In this document: positions 8,134 through 14,806 of the stretch, in pieces | Numbering within the stretch: the first letter of the stretch is position 1 | How the letters are laid out: every line of letters begins with the position of its first letter | From: Raineyella sp964528755 | GTDB lineage: Bacteria > Actinomycetota > Actinomycetes > Propionibacteriales > Propionibacteriaceae | Direction of reading: 5' to 3' | DNA length: 64,000 bases | NCBI GenBank assembly: GCA_964528755.1 | Contig: CAZGWN010000001.1 | Coordinates: forward strand, 62,001 to 126,000 | Program-made: the position numbers and the translations under genes | Notes under the pieces: model-generated | Database searches by the model: none | Seen by the model: only the letters and a program-made list of their open reading frames with translations | Told to the model about the DNA's origin: nothing

Positions 8134-8820
8134 ATGACCCTGACCCTGCTGGAGGCCCTGTCGGCCCCACGACCCTCGACGCGCCTGCAAGCCGCGCTGA
8201 CCGCCGGAACCCGCCCGGACCAGCGAACTCTCGACGCGCTCGTCGCCCGCTGCGCGATCGAGCCGGACTTCTTCGTCCGCGACATGCTCACCTGGGCGAT
8301 CACCCGCCACGCGCCGGGGCTCACGGTCCCCCGGCTGATCCACGAGCTGGGTTCGGCGAACCCGCAGGCGAGGAGCCAGGCCCTGCACACGTTGTCCAAG
8401 ATCGGGGATCGGCGCGCCTGGCCGGCGATCGGCGTCAGGCTGTTGCATGATCCGGACGACGAGGTGGCCCGCAGCGCCTGGCGGGCCGCGGTCGTGCTCG
8501 TGCCCGGCGAGGAGAGGGCCGCCCTGGCGGCGACGCTGGCCACCGAACTCGGCCGTGGTGACCGCGCGACGCAGCTGAGCCTGAGTCGGGCCCTGATCGC
8601 CCTCGACGAGGACGCTGCCCCGATGCTGGCCGCAGCGCGGTCGGACCCCGATCCCCGTACGCGTACACACGCGGTCGCCACGGAGCAGCTGATGGCCGAT
8701 CCGGACGCCGGATTCGCGTACGCCATCGACGAGGCGCGCAGGATCGTCGCCCTCGGACCCGATACCGGAACCGAAAAGGAGACCGGTACCGACACCGGTC
8801 ACCCCGACGCGGGACAGTAG
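8134..8820 (+). CDS. HEAT-repeat protein paired with a MerR regulator
   Basis: A 228-residue alpha-helical solenoid. Repeated helical pairs such as PRLIHELGSANPQARSQAL and IGVRLLHDPDDEVARSAWRA are HEAT/PBS-lyase type units spanning roughly residues 30-190. The tail (residues ~205-228) is rich in Gly, Thr and Glu. I chose the ATG at 8134 because GGAGG lies 8 bases upstream in a hairpin loop; a GTG at 8125 would overlap that site. The MerR-HEAT gene starts 4 bases after its stop, so both are one transcription unit. Such solenoids bind proteins or ligands; a role as partner or antagonist of the regulator is inference. Confidence 0.8.
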   Translation: MTLTLLEALSAPRPSTRLQAALTAGTRPDQRTLDALVARCAIEPDFFVRDMLTWAITRHAPGLTVPRLIHELGSANPQARSQALHTLSKIGDRRAWPAIGVRLLHDPDDEVARSAWRAAVVLVPGEERAALAATLATELGRGDRATQLSLSRALIALDEDAAPMLAAARSDPDPRTRTHAVATEQLMADPDAGFAYAIDEARRIVALGPDTGTEKETGTDTGHPDAGQ

Positions 8821-8824
8821 GGGT

Positions 8825-9880
8825 ATGCGCATCGGTGAGGTGGCCCGACGGTCGGGAATCAGCGCCCGGATGCTCCGGCACTACGACGCACTGGGCCTGG
8901 TCAGGCCGACGGGTCGGACGGCCGCCGGCTACCGCGACTACTCCGATGCGGACCTCCGCCGGCTGCTGCACGTCGAGAGTCTGCGCTCGCTCGGGCTGAC
9001 CCTGCGCGAGATCGGCCGCGCGCTCGATGATCCCGGCTTCACGCCGTCGGACCTGGTCGAGGGTCTGGTGGCCCGGACCGAGCAGCGCCTCGCCCGGGAG
9101 AGGGAACTGCTCGCCCGGCTCCGCCGGGTCGGCGCGGCCGACCCCGAGGACTGGCAGGACGCCCTCCGGATCGTGGCGTTGCTGCACGGCCTGGGTGCCG
9201 CCAACGCCGGCGAACGCCAGCGGGCAGCCCTGGCGTCGGCGCACCGTGGCCCGGCACCCGTCGGCATCCTCGTCGAGGCGGTGCTGGCCGAGGACGACCC
9301 GAACGTCGCGGGCGCCCTGCGATGGGCCTTGGCGCGCTCCGGCGACGAGGCCGTGCCGGTGCTGGCCGCCGGTCTGGACTCCGACGACGGTCGGATCCGG
9401 ACCAGGGCCGTCGAGACGCTGGCCGAGCTGTCCGGCGCCCCGGCGACGGCGGCGCTCCGCCGTGCCGTGGCCGGCCGCGACCCGGCCGTACGCCGGCGGG
9501 CGGCGGTGGCGCTGGGGGAGCGCGGCGTGCCCGACGCGGTTCCCACCCTGATCGACATGGTGGCCGAGGGAAGGGGGGACGCCGGCGGGCCCACGGATGT
9601 TGACGCCGCCGATGCGCTGGCGGCAGTGGCCCGCGGCCCCGAGGGCTCCGAACGGGATGCCCGCGCCGACCGGATAGCGGCCGGACTCCTCGACCGGCTC
9701 CACCGCTCCCCCGCGGGCTCGCCGGCCCGGCAACGACTCGCGCAGGCCCTCGCGGACATCCCCGGATCCGCGGCGGCCGCGGGGCTCACCCGGCTGTCAC
9801 GCGACGAGGACCGTACGGTTGCCGGGATCGCCGCGTTCATCCTGGACCGGCGCGGGGATCGGGGTGGACCATCGCGGTGA
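8825..9880 (+). CDS. MerR-family regulator with C-terminal HEAT repeats
   Basis: A 351-residue protein. Residues 1-70 are a typical MerR winged helix: MRIGEVARRSGISARMLRHY, then RTAAGYRDYSDADLRRL. The dimer coiled coil (LVARTEQRLARERELLARL) follows to about residue 110. Instead of a small effector pocket, the C-terminus (residues ~120-350) has HEAT-type repeats like those of the preceding gene, e.g. VAGALRWALARSGDEAVPVL and DPAVRRRAAVALGERG. The repeats could sense a ligand or bind the partner solenoid. A MerR-like dyad at 8085-8105 is the likely target. Its mode of action would be to remodel a long-spacer promoter, as known for the family. Confidence 0.88.
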   Translation: MRIGEVARRSGISARMLRHYDALGLVRPTGRTAAGYRDYSDADLRRLLHVESLRSLGLTLREIGRALDDPGFTPSDLVEGLVARTEQRLARERELLARLRRVGAADPEDWQDALRIVALLHGLGAANAGERQRAALASAHRGPAPVGILVEAVLAEDDPNVAGALRWALARSGDEAVPVLAAGLDSDDGRIRTRAVETLAELSGAPATAALRRAVAGRDPAVRRRAAVALGERGVPDAVPTLIDMVAEGRGDAGGPTDVDAADALAAVARGPEGSERDARADRIAAGLLDRLHRSPAGSPARQRLAQALADIPGSAAAAGLTRLSRDEDRTVAGIAAFILDRRGDRGGPSR

Positions 9881-10133
9881 GCCCCCGCGGCCCCTCTCCG
9901 GACACCCGAGGGGCCAAACGCGGCGCGAGGTATCAAACGCGGCGCGTCGACATGCCGCGTTTGATACCTCGTGCCGCGTTTGGTGCCCAGGGAGTGCCGT
10001 GCCGGGGAGGGCTGGTGCCCGGGGAGGGCCAGCGCCCCATTTGGTGCCCAGGGAGGGCCGTGCCGCGTTTGGTGCCCGGGGAAGGCCTGCGCCCCCGAGG
10101 GATCATGGGTGCTGAGACCGAGGAGGAATGCCC
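9881..10133. repeat. Intergenic repeat region: 70-base hairpin plus GGTGCCC repeats
   Basis: Besides the hairpin listed separately, four copies of GGTGCCC(A/G)GGGA begin at 9982, 10014, 10043 and 10071, spaced 28-32 bases apart. They are joined by variants of GCCGTGCCG and CAGCGCCCC. The in-frame peptides this sequence could encode are low-complexity, so I read it as non-coding. It fills the gap between merR and rarA. Confidence 0.7.
9914..9983. repeat. 30-bp inverted repeat (hairpin) between merR and rarA
   Basis: The left arm 9914-9943 pairs with 9954-9983 through an 11-bp outer block (CCAAACGCGGC) and an 18-bp inner block (CGAGGTATCAAACGCGGC). One G/T position (9925/9972) separates the blocks and would still pair as G-U in RNA. 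The loop is 10 bases around GTCGAC. The sequence TCAAACGCGGC recurs inside each arm. It could be a strong terminator or a genome-dispersed palindromic repeat. There is no T-run. Confidence 0.85.
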
Positions 10134-11465
10134 GTGTCCCCGGATGCCACCCCGTCCTTGTTCGAGGCCGACGACGCCTCACGCCCGCTGGCCGATCGAC
10201 TCCGGCCCTCCAGCCTGGCGGAGGTCGTCGGCCAGGACCACCTGCTGGCGCCTGACGCGCCGATCGGGCGGATGGTCGCCCGGCACCGGCTCGTGTCGAT
10301 GGTCCTGTGGGGGCCGCCGGGGTCGGGCAAGACCACCATCGCCCGGCTGCTGGCCGATCGGACGAATCTCGTCTTCGAACCGCTGTCGGCGACCTTCTCC
10401 GGGGTCGCCGACCTGCGCAAGGTCTTCCAGATGGCCCGACGCCGCCACGAGGTCGGACAGGGGACGCTGCTGTTCGTCGACGAGATCCACCGGTTCAACC
10501 GCGCCCAGCAGGACAGCTTCTTGCCGTACGTCGAGGATGGCACGATCATCCTCGTCGGGGCGACGACGGAGAACCCCAGCTTCGAACTCAATGCGGCGTT
10601 GCTGTCCCGCTGCCAGGTCTTCGTCCTCCGGAGGCTCGACGAGCAGGCGCTGAGCACTCTGATCGCCCGCGCGGAGGACCTCATCGGCCGTCGGCTCCCG
10701 CTCGACCCCGAGGCGCGCCGGGCGCTCATCGCGATGGCCGACGGGGACGGCCGCTACCTGCTGAACATGGTCGAACAGCTCCAGGCGCTGCCCGGCACCG
10801 ACCGGATCGACGCGGCCGGGTTGGCGGAGGCCGTTCAGCACCGGATGCCGGTCTACGACAAGGCCCAGGAGGGCCACTACAACCTCATCTCGGCGCTGCA
10901 CAAGTCGATGCGCGGCTCGGATCCGGACGCGGCGCTCTACTGGCTGGCGCGGATGCTGGAGGGTGGCGAGGATCCGCGCTACGTCGCCCGCCGGCTGGTC
11001 CGGTTCGCCACCGAGGACGTCGGGATGGCCGACCCGGGGGCACTGGAGCAGGCGCTGGCCGCGTGGGACACGTACGAACGCCTGGGATCCCCGGAGGGCG
11101 AGCTCGCCGTCGCGCAGGCGGTGGTCTACCTGGCCACCGCGCCGAAGTCGATCGCGGTCTATCGGGCCTTCGGCGCAGCCCGACAGACGGCGAAGCGCAC
11201 CGGCTCGCTCGCGCCGCCGGCCCACATCCTCAACGCGCCCACCCGACTGATGAAGGACCTCGGGTACGGGCGGGGCTACCAGTACGACCCGGACACGCCC
11301 GAGGGGTTCTCCGGGGCGGACTACTTCCCCGACGGGATGGACCGCGAGACCTTCTACCGGCCGACCGGGGACGGGTACGAGGCCCGGGTCGCGGAGCGCC
11401 TCCAGCGGTGGAGCCGGCTGCGCGCCCGACGCGGCGACGACGCCCCGCCCGCCGACCCGGCCTGA
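10134..11465 (+). CDS. rarA: RarA/MgsA, replication-associated recombination AAA+ ATPase
   Basis: A 443-residue AAA+ protein related to the clamp loader. Walker A is GPPGSGKT near residue 60 and Walker B is LLFVDEIHRFN, followed by sensor-1 GATTENPSF and arginine-finger region LLSRCQVF. The C-terminal tetramerisation part has YNLISALHKSMRGSDPDAALYWL and ending APPAHILNAPTRLMKDLGYG. It acts at stalled forks with SSB. AGGAGG at 10121-10126 is only one base from the ATG at 10128 but 7 bases from the in-frame GTG at 10134, so I prefer the GTG. The last 112 bases overlap the convergent peptidase gene, and the stop lies inside a 15-bp tandem repeat. Confidence 0.95.
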   Translation: MSPDATPSLFEADDASRPLADRLRPSSLAEVVGQDHLLAPDAPIGRMVARHRLVSMVLWGPPGSGKTTIARLLADRTNLVFEPLSATFSGVADLRKVFQMARRRHEVGQGTLLFVDEIHRFNRAQQDSFLPYVEDGTIILVGATTENPSFELNAALLSRCQVFVLRRLDEQALSTLIARAEDLIGRRLPLDPEARRALIAMADGDGRYLLNMVEQLQALPGTDRIDAAGLAEAVQHRMPVYDKAQEGHYNLISALHKSMRGSDPDAALYWLARMLEGGEDPRYVARRLVRFATEDVGMADPGALEQALAAWDTYERLGSPEGELAVAQAVVYLATAPKSIAVYRAFGAARQTAKRTGSLAPPAHILNAPTRLMKDLGYGRGYQYDPDTPEGFSGADYFPDGMDRETFYRPTGDGYEARVAERLQRWSRLRARRGDDAPPADPA

Positions 11466-11917
11466 GCCGACCCGGCCTGAGCCGGGCCGGCCTGAGCCGA
11501 CCCCGCCTGAACCCGGCCGGCCGGCGGGCGCACGATCCGGCCGACGATCTGCTCGAGCGGCACGTACGGCCGGCGCCACGTACGGCTGTCGGAGGACGCG
11601 TCGCGGTTGTCACCCAGCAGGAGGTAGCCGTCGGCGGGAACCACGAACGTCCCACGGAAGGTGGATGCCGACGCGTACGGCTCGGCCAGCGCCACGCCGT
11701 CCACGCTGACCGCACCGCCCCGGATACCGATCCGCTCACCGGGCAGTCCGATCACCCGCTTGACGACCCGGCGACCGAGTTCGGCCGAATCGACCACGAC
11801 CAGGTCGCCGCGGCGAATCGGAGCGCCCCGCCGCAGCGACCCGGTCAGGTAGAGGTGCCCGGGTCGCAGGGTCGGGTGCATCGACCACGACTCGACCCGG
11901 GTGAGCCACCACCGCAT
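11354..11917 (-). CDS. S26 signal-peptidase-like protease, SodX-like
   Basis: A 187-residue serine protease of family S26. The catalytic Ser is in ESWSMHPTLRPG (residue ~12) and the general-base Lys in VVKRVIGLPGE (~53), followed by LLLGDNRDASSDS. Unlike LepB it has no N-terminal membrane anchor and reaches the Ser motif within 12 residues. That matches SodX, the protease that trims nickel superoxide dismutase. Its ATG shares one base with the stop of the HCD-protein gene (TGATG). The folded domain should end near residue 125 (IVGRIVRPPAG); the remaining ~60 residues are AQAGS repeats and basic sequence read antisense to rarA, probably dispensable. Assigning the HCD protein as its substrate is inference. 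Confidence 0.82.
   Translation of the reverse strand: MRWWLTRVESWSMHPTLRPGHLYLTGSLRRGAPIRRGDLVVVDSAELGRRVVKRVIGLPGERIGIRGGAVSVDGVALAEPYASASTFRGTFVVPADGYLLLGDNRDASSDSRTWRRPYVPLEQIVGRIVRPPAGRVQAGSAQAGPAQAGSAQAGSAGGASSPRRARSRLHRWRRSATRASYPSPVGR
11461..11520. repeat. Four tandem 15-bp repeats at the rarA 3' end
   Basis: Units CCTGAGCCGACCCGG (11461), CCTGAGCCGGGCCGG (11476), CCTGAGCCGACCCCG (11491) and CCTGAACCCGGCCGG (11506). The rarA stop codon is the TGA of the first unit. On the other strand the repeat encodes the AQAG(S/P) pentapeptides of the peptidase tail. Confidence 0.85.
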
Positions 11918-12507
11918 CAGTGTCCCGCGGTGACGGGCTCGACACTGCCGTGATCGTGGCTCTCCCCCGCGGCGAACTTGACGAAGGTGACGTACGCCGC
12001 GATCCAGGCCCGGGCCGCGCCCAGGTCATCGGGGTCGAACCCGCGGCGGGCCAGCGCCTCGCCGAACAGGTGCTCCAGGTGTGGCCACCGCTCCTGGTCC
12101 ACCAGTGCGCGCAGCGGCTCCAGCGAGCCCTCCGCCACCGCCCGGTCGGCGGCCTCGACGGTCGCATCGACCCCGGTGCCGGCAGGCTTGATGCCCTCGT
12201 AGCCGGCTCCTTCCCCGGCCCGGTGCAGCCGCACCAGGGTCTCCAGGAAGTAGCGGTCCGCGAGGTCGGCGGCCTCGCCGCCGAGGGTGCGCACCCGGCT
12301 CGCCTGCTCGAAGACGGCGCGGACCTCGTCTTCCGCCGCGGGACTCACCCACTTCAGGGCGTGGTTGACGTTGCCGGTCGCCAGCGCCCGGCGTCCATCG
12401 GTGACGGTCGGTCCGCCCTCGGTGTCGCAATGGGCCTGCGCCGGTCGGACGACGAGTCGCCCCAGGTGCCGGACGGCCGAGATGAGGCGAGTGGAGATCG
12501 TGTTCAT
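11917..12507 (-). CDS. HCD-motif protein (DUF6448-like) with cleavable leader, possible metalloprotein
   Basis: A 196-residue protein. A short basic, amphipathic leader (residues 1-25, ending RPAQA) precedes HCDTEGGP. The rest is helical, with GNVNHALKWVSPAAEDEVRAVF, then YFLETLVRLHRAGEGAGYEGIKP, and a His-rich end (ESHDHG...AGH). As I recall the family, this is DUF6448, whose hallmark is the HCD segment. Cleavage after Ala25 would expose His-Cys-Asp as the N-terminus, the same first three residues as mature nickel SOD (HCDLPCG). The second hook cysteine is absent here, so it is not a standard NiSOD. The adjacent SodX-like peptidase, the Fnr-type box upstream and the nirK cluster suggest a processed redox or metal protein active under low oxygen or nitrosative conditions. 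Confidence 0.82.
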   Translation of the reverse strand: MNTISTRLISAVRHLGRLVVRPAQAHCDTEGGPTVTDGRRALATGNVNHALKWVSPAAEDEVRAVFEQASRVRTLGGEAADLADRYFLETLVRLHRAGEGAGYEGIKPAGTGVDATVEAADRAVAEGSLEPLRALVDQERWPHLEHLFGEALARRGFDPDDLGAARAWIAAYVTFVKFAAGESHDHGSVEPVTAGH

Positions 12508-12564
12508 GATCCGCTTCCTTTCGTGTCGATGTCTCGACCGTACGGAGTGCGGCCGATGCGCGCC

Positions 12565-12578
12565 TTGACCCAGGTCAA
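12565..12578. promoter_or_regulatory. Fnr/Dnr-type box TTGAC-N4-GTCAA
   Basis: TTGACCCAGGTCAA is a perfect dyad centred about 64 bases upstream of the HCD-gene ATG. It has the half-site spacing of Crp/Fnr-family sites (TTGAT-N4-ATCAA, with T to C changes as in Dnr/Nnr-like sites). The regulator gene immediately upstream encodes a Crp/Fnr protein, its likely user. Confidence 0.65.
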
Positions 12579-12626
12579 GCCCCGGCGGATTCGGTCGACC
12601 GGCCCCCCGTACGGGCCCGGCGCTGC

Positions 12627-13376
12627 TCAGGAGCGGGCCCGCTCCGCCAAGCCGGCCGGATCGGCGATGGCGATGTTTCGACCGCCGAGCACCCGGATCA
12701 GCCCGGCGCGCTCGAACTCGGCCAGTCGGCGGCTGAGGGTCTCCGGAGAGGTGCCCAGGTGGCGCGCCACGTCCTTCTTCGTCACCGGCAGGTGCACGGT
12801 GGCGGTGCCCGATGCCGAACGGGTCGCCGGGAGGTCGAGCAGGTAGCCGGCGATCCGGGCACCCACGTCGGAGGAGGTCAGCGCGGCCAGCAGTTGCTCG
12901 GTCGATGACAGGCGGGTGGCCAGGGCCCGCAGCATGCCGACCCCGATATCGGGAAACCGGCCGAGCAACGCCGCCAGGTCCCGGTGATCGAATCGGCACA
13001 GCCGCCCCGGCTCGACCGCGGTCACGTCGTTCTCCGCCGGAACTCCGGTCAGGAAGGACGTCTCCCCCACCACCTCCCCCGGGCCCAGGACCCGCAGCAC
13101 GGTCTCGTGCCCGGCCTCCGACGTCCGGGTCACCTTGACCCGACCGGCGTGGATGACGAACAGCCGTGGGGCCGACGATCCCGCCCGCACCACCCGTTGC
13201 CCGGCGCCGACGGTGATCGGCCGGGCGAAGCGGGCCACCTCGGCCTGCTGGGCGGAGGACAGCCCGGAGAACACCGGCACCAGACGTACGCAGGGCTCTG
13301 GCTTGCGCCGGTGCGCCGTCTCCGGTCTCGGATCTGGCCCGGGCGTGCTCCCGTGATCGATGCTTCGGTCGGCCAT
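12627..13376 (-). CDS. Crp/Fnr-family transcription regulator of the nitrite cluster
   Basis: A 249-residue regulator. The cyclic-nucleotide-binding-like beta-roll runs from about residue 35 to 145 (LVPVFSGLSSAQQAEVARFARP, GPGEVVGETSFLTG). A dimer helix follows, then a Crp-type HTH TKKDVARHLGTSPETLSRRLAEF near residue 205. It lacks the N-terminal cysteine cluster of E. coli FNR; only two scattered cysteines are present, so a 4Fe-4S switch is unlikely, and heme or another ligand is possible. The ATG shares one base with the nirK stop (TGATG). The box at 12565-12578 lies between it and the HCD gene. Likely role: control of nitrite/NO genes. Confidence 0.88.
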   Translation of the reverse strand: MADRSIDHGSTPGPDPRPETAHRRKPEPCVRLVPVFSGLSSAQQAEVARFARPITVGAGQRVVRAGSSAPRLFVIHAGRVKVTRTSEAGHETVLRVLGPGEVVGETSFLTGVPAENDVTAVEPGRLCRFDHRDLAALLGRFPDIGVGMLRALATRLSSTEQLLAALTSSDVGARIAGYLLDLPATRSASGTATVHLPVTKKDVARHLGTSPETLSRRLAEFERAGLIRVLGGRNIAIADPAGLAERARS

Positions 13377-14806
13377 CACGTCGCCCCGGTGACCGCGAGG
13401 GTGCCGTGGGCACCCTTCTCGGCCAGGTTCATCTCGTGGTTGACGATCGCGTAGTGCCCGGCCTCGGGTGGGACGAACTCCACGAATCCCCCCTGGGCCG
13501 CCAGCAGCGGCAACACCTGCGCTCCTGCCGCGCCCGCCACCGAACCCGGGGAGTCGCCGCCCCGGATCACGTACGCCCCCTCGGTCCACACCGTGTCGAA
13601 CTGGGCGCCGACCACGTGGAAGGCCCAGGACCGGTTCGGACCGGCGTCGAGGACCCAGACGCGCACCCGCTCACCGGCCCGGGCCACCAGCGGATGGGCG
13701 TCGTACTGGAACGGTCGGCCGTTGAACGCCATCAGGTCCGCGGTGGCGGCCGACACCTTGGTCGCGTCCGCCGCGTCACCGTTCGACCCGAGGTAGAGCT
13801 CGGACTGGATGAGGACGTAGGAGCGGTCGACCGGCGCCAGGTCGTCGGGCTCGATCACCACGGCGCCGAACATGCCGGTGGCGATGTGCTCCGACATCGG
13901 CACGGTGGAGCAGTGGTACATCCAGATGCCCGCCATGGTCGCGGTGAAGGTGTACTCCAGCGACTCGCCGGGCGCGATGGTGCGCATCGGACCGTCCGGG
14001 GACAGCGCCCCGGCGTGGAAGTCGATGGAGTGGCCCATCGTGCCGCGGTTGACCAGCGTGACGCGAAACGTGTCGCCGACCCGCCCGTGCAGCACCGGAC
14101 CGGGGGTGGTGCCGTCGTAGGTCCACACCTGCCGGCTCACGTCGGCGCTCAGCCGCTGCTCGTGCTCGGTCACCGTCAGGGTCACCTCGTGCACCCGGCT
14201 GTCCTCCAGCGCCGGCAGCTCGGCGGGGTACGGGTCCGTACCGGCGGCCTCGGCCTTGAGCTCGGCTGCCGTGGGAACGGCGGCGTCCACCGGGCCCGGA
14301 CCCGCCGGGACGGCCGCGGCACCACCGGATGCCACCACGTCGAGGACCATCCCCATCTGCCGGTGCCCCGGCAGCGAGCACCACCCCTGCAGATTCCCCG
14401 TGACCACTCCGACGTCGACGGTCTCCCGTGCACCCGGCGCGATCGAGGGCAGGGCTGCACCATTGGCGAACACCAGGTCGTGGCTCTGGGTGTCGTCGTT
14501 GACCAGCGTGATGCGGAGGACTTCCCCGGCCGGCACGTCGATCCGGGACGGGCTGAAGGCCATCCCGGTGGCGGTGACGGTCACCTCGGTGGTGTCGCCG
14601 GTGGGGGTGACGGGGGCGGTCGCGCCGGGCGACGCCGTCGGCACGGTCGCCGAGCCGAGGAGAGCCGGGTTGGTCACCACCGCCACCAGGGTGAGGCAGA
14701 CGACCACCAGCACGCCCGCGAGCAGACCCACGACCCGGGAGAGCGGCCCGTCGGCCTCACCCGGCAGCGGGGCAGGCCCGCGTGGTGGCCGGCGGTTCTC
14801 ACCCAT
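13376..14806 (-). CDS. nirK: Copper nitrite reductase NirK with extra N-terminal cupredoxin domain
   Basis: A 476-residue membrane-anchored protein with an N-terminal helix at residues ~24-46. An N-terminal cupredoxin (residues ~70-160) has a complete type 1 copper site: His109, Cys143, His148, Met153 in CSLPGHRQMGM. The two NirK domains follow. His259 and His264 lie in GHSIDFHAG, His298-Cys299 in WMYHCS, then His307 and Met312. These fit the classical pattern of type 1 (H, C, H, M) and type 2 (H, H) ligands, and the third type 2 His is probably in SWAFHVVGAQFDTVW. The enzyme reduces nitrite to NO outside the membrane, and the extra domain should relay electrons. It overlaps the upstream membrane-protein gene by 8 bases. 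Confidence 0.93.
   Translation of the reverse strand: MGENRRPPRGPAPLPGEADGPLSRVVGLLAGVLVVVCLTLVAVVTNPALLGSATVPTASPGATAPVTPTGDTTEVTVTATGMAFSPSRIDVPAGEVLRITLVNDDTQSHDLVFANGAALPSIAPGARETVDVGVVTGNLQGWCSLPGHRQMGMVLDVVASGGAAAVPAGPGPVDAAVPTAAELKAEAAGTDPYPAELPALEDSRVHEVTLTVTEHEQRLSADVSRQVWTYDGTTPGPVLHGRVGDTFRVTLVNRGTMGHSIDFHAGALSPDGPMRTIAPGESLEYTFTATMAGIWMYHCSTVPMSEHIATGMFGAVVIEPDDLAPVDRSYVLIQSELYLGSNGDAADATKVSAATADLMAFNGRPFQYDAHPLVARAGERVRVWVLDAGPNRSWAFHVVGAQFDTVWTEGAYVIRGGDSPGSVAGAAGAQVLPLLAAQGGFVEFVPPEAGHYAIVNHEMNLAEKGAHGTLAVTGAT

Noticed and set aside
10128..10133. rarA start at the ATG 10128
   Set aside because: The Shine-Dalgarno is only one base away; the GTG at 10134 has proper spacing.
11917..12507. 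Nickel superoxide dismutase (sodN)
   Set aside because: The protein keeps HCD after a leader but lacks the second hook Cys (HCxxPC) and the NiSOD helical core sequence, so I only note the resemblance.
12627..13376. FNR with 4Fe-4S cluster
   Set aside because: Only two scattered cysteines are present; the N-terminal cysteine cluster is missing.
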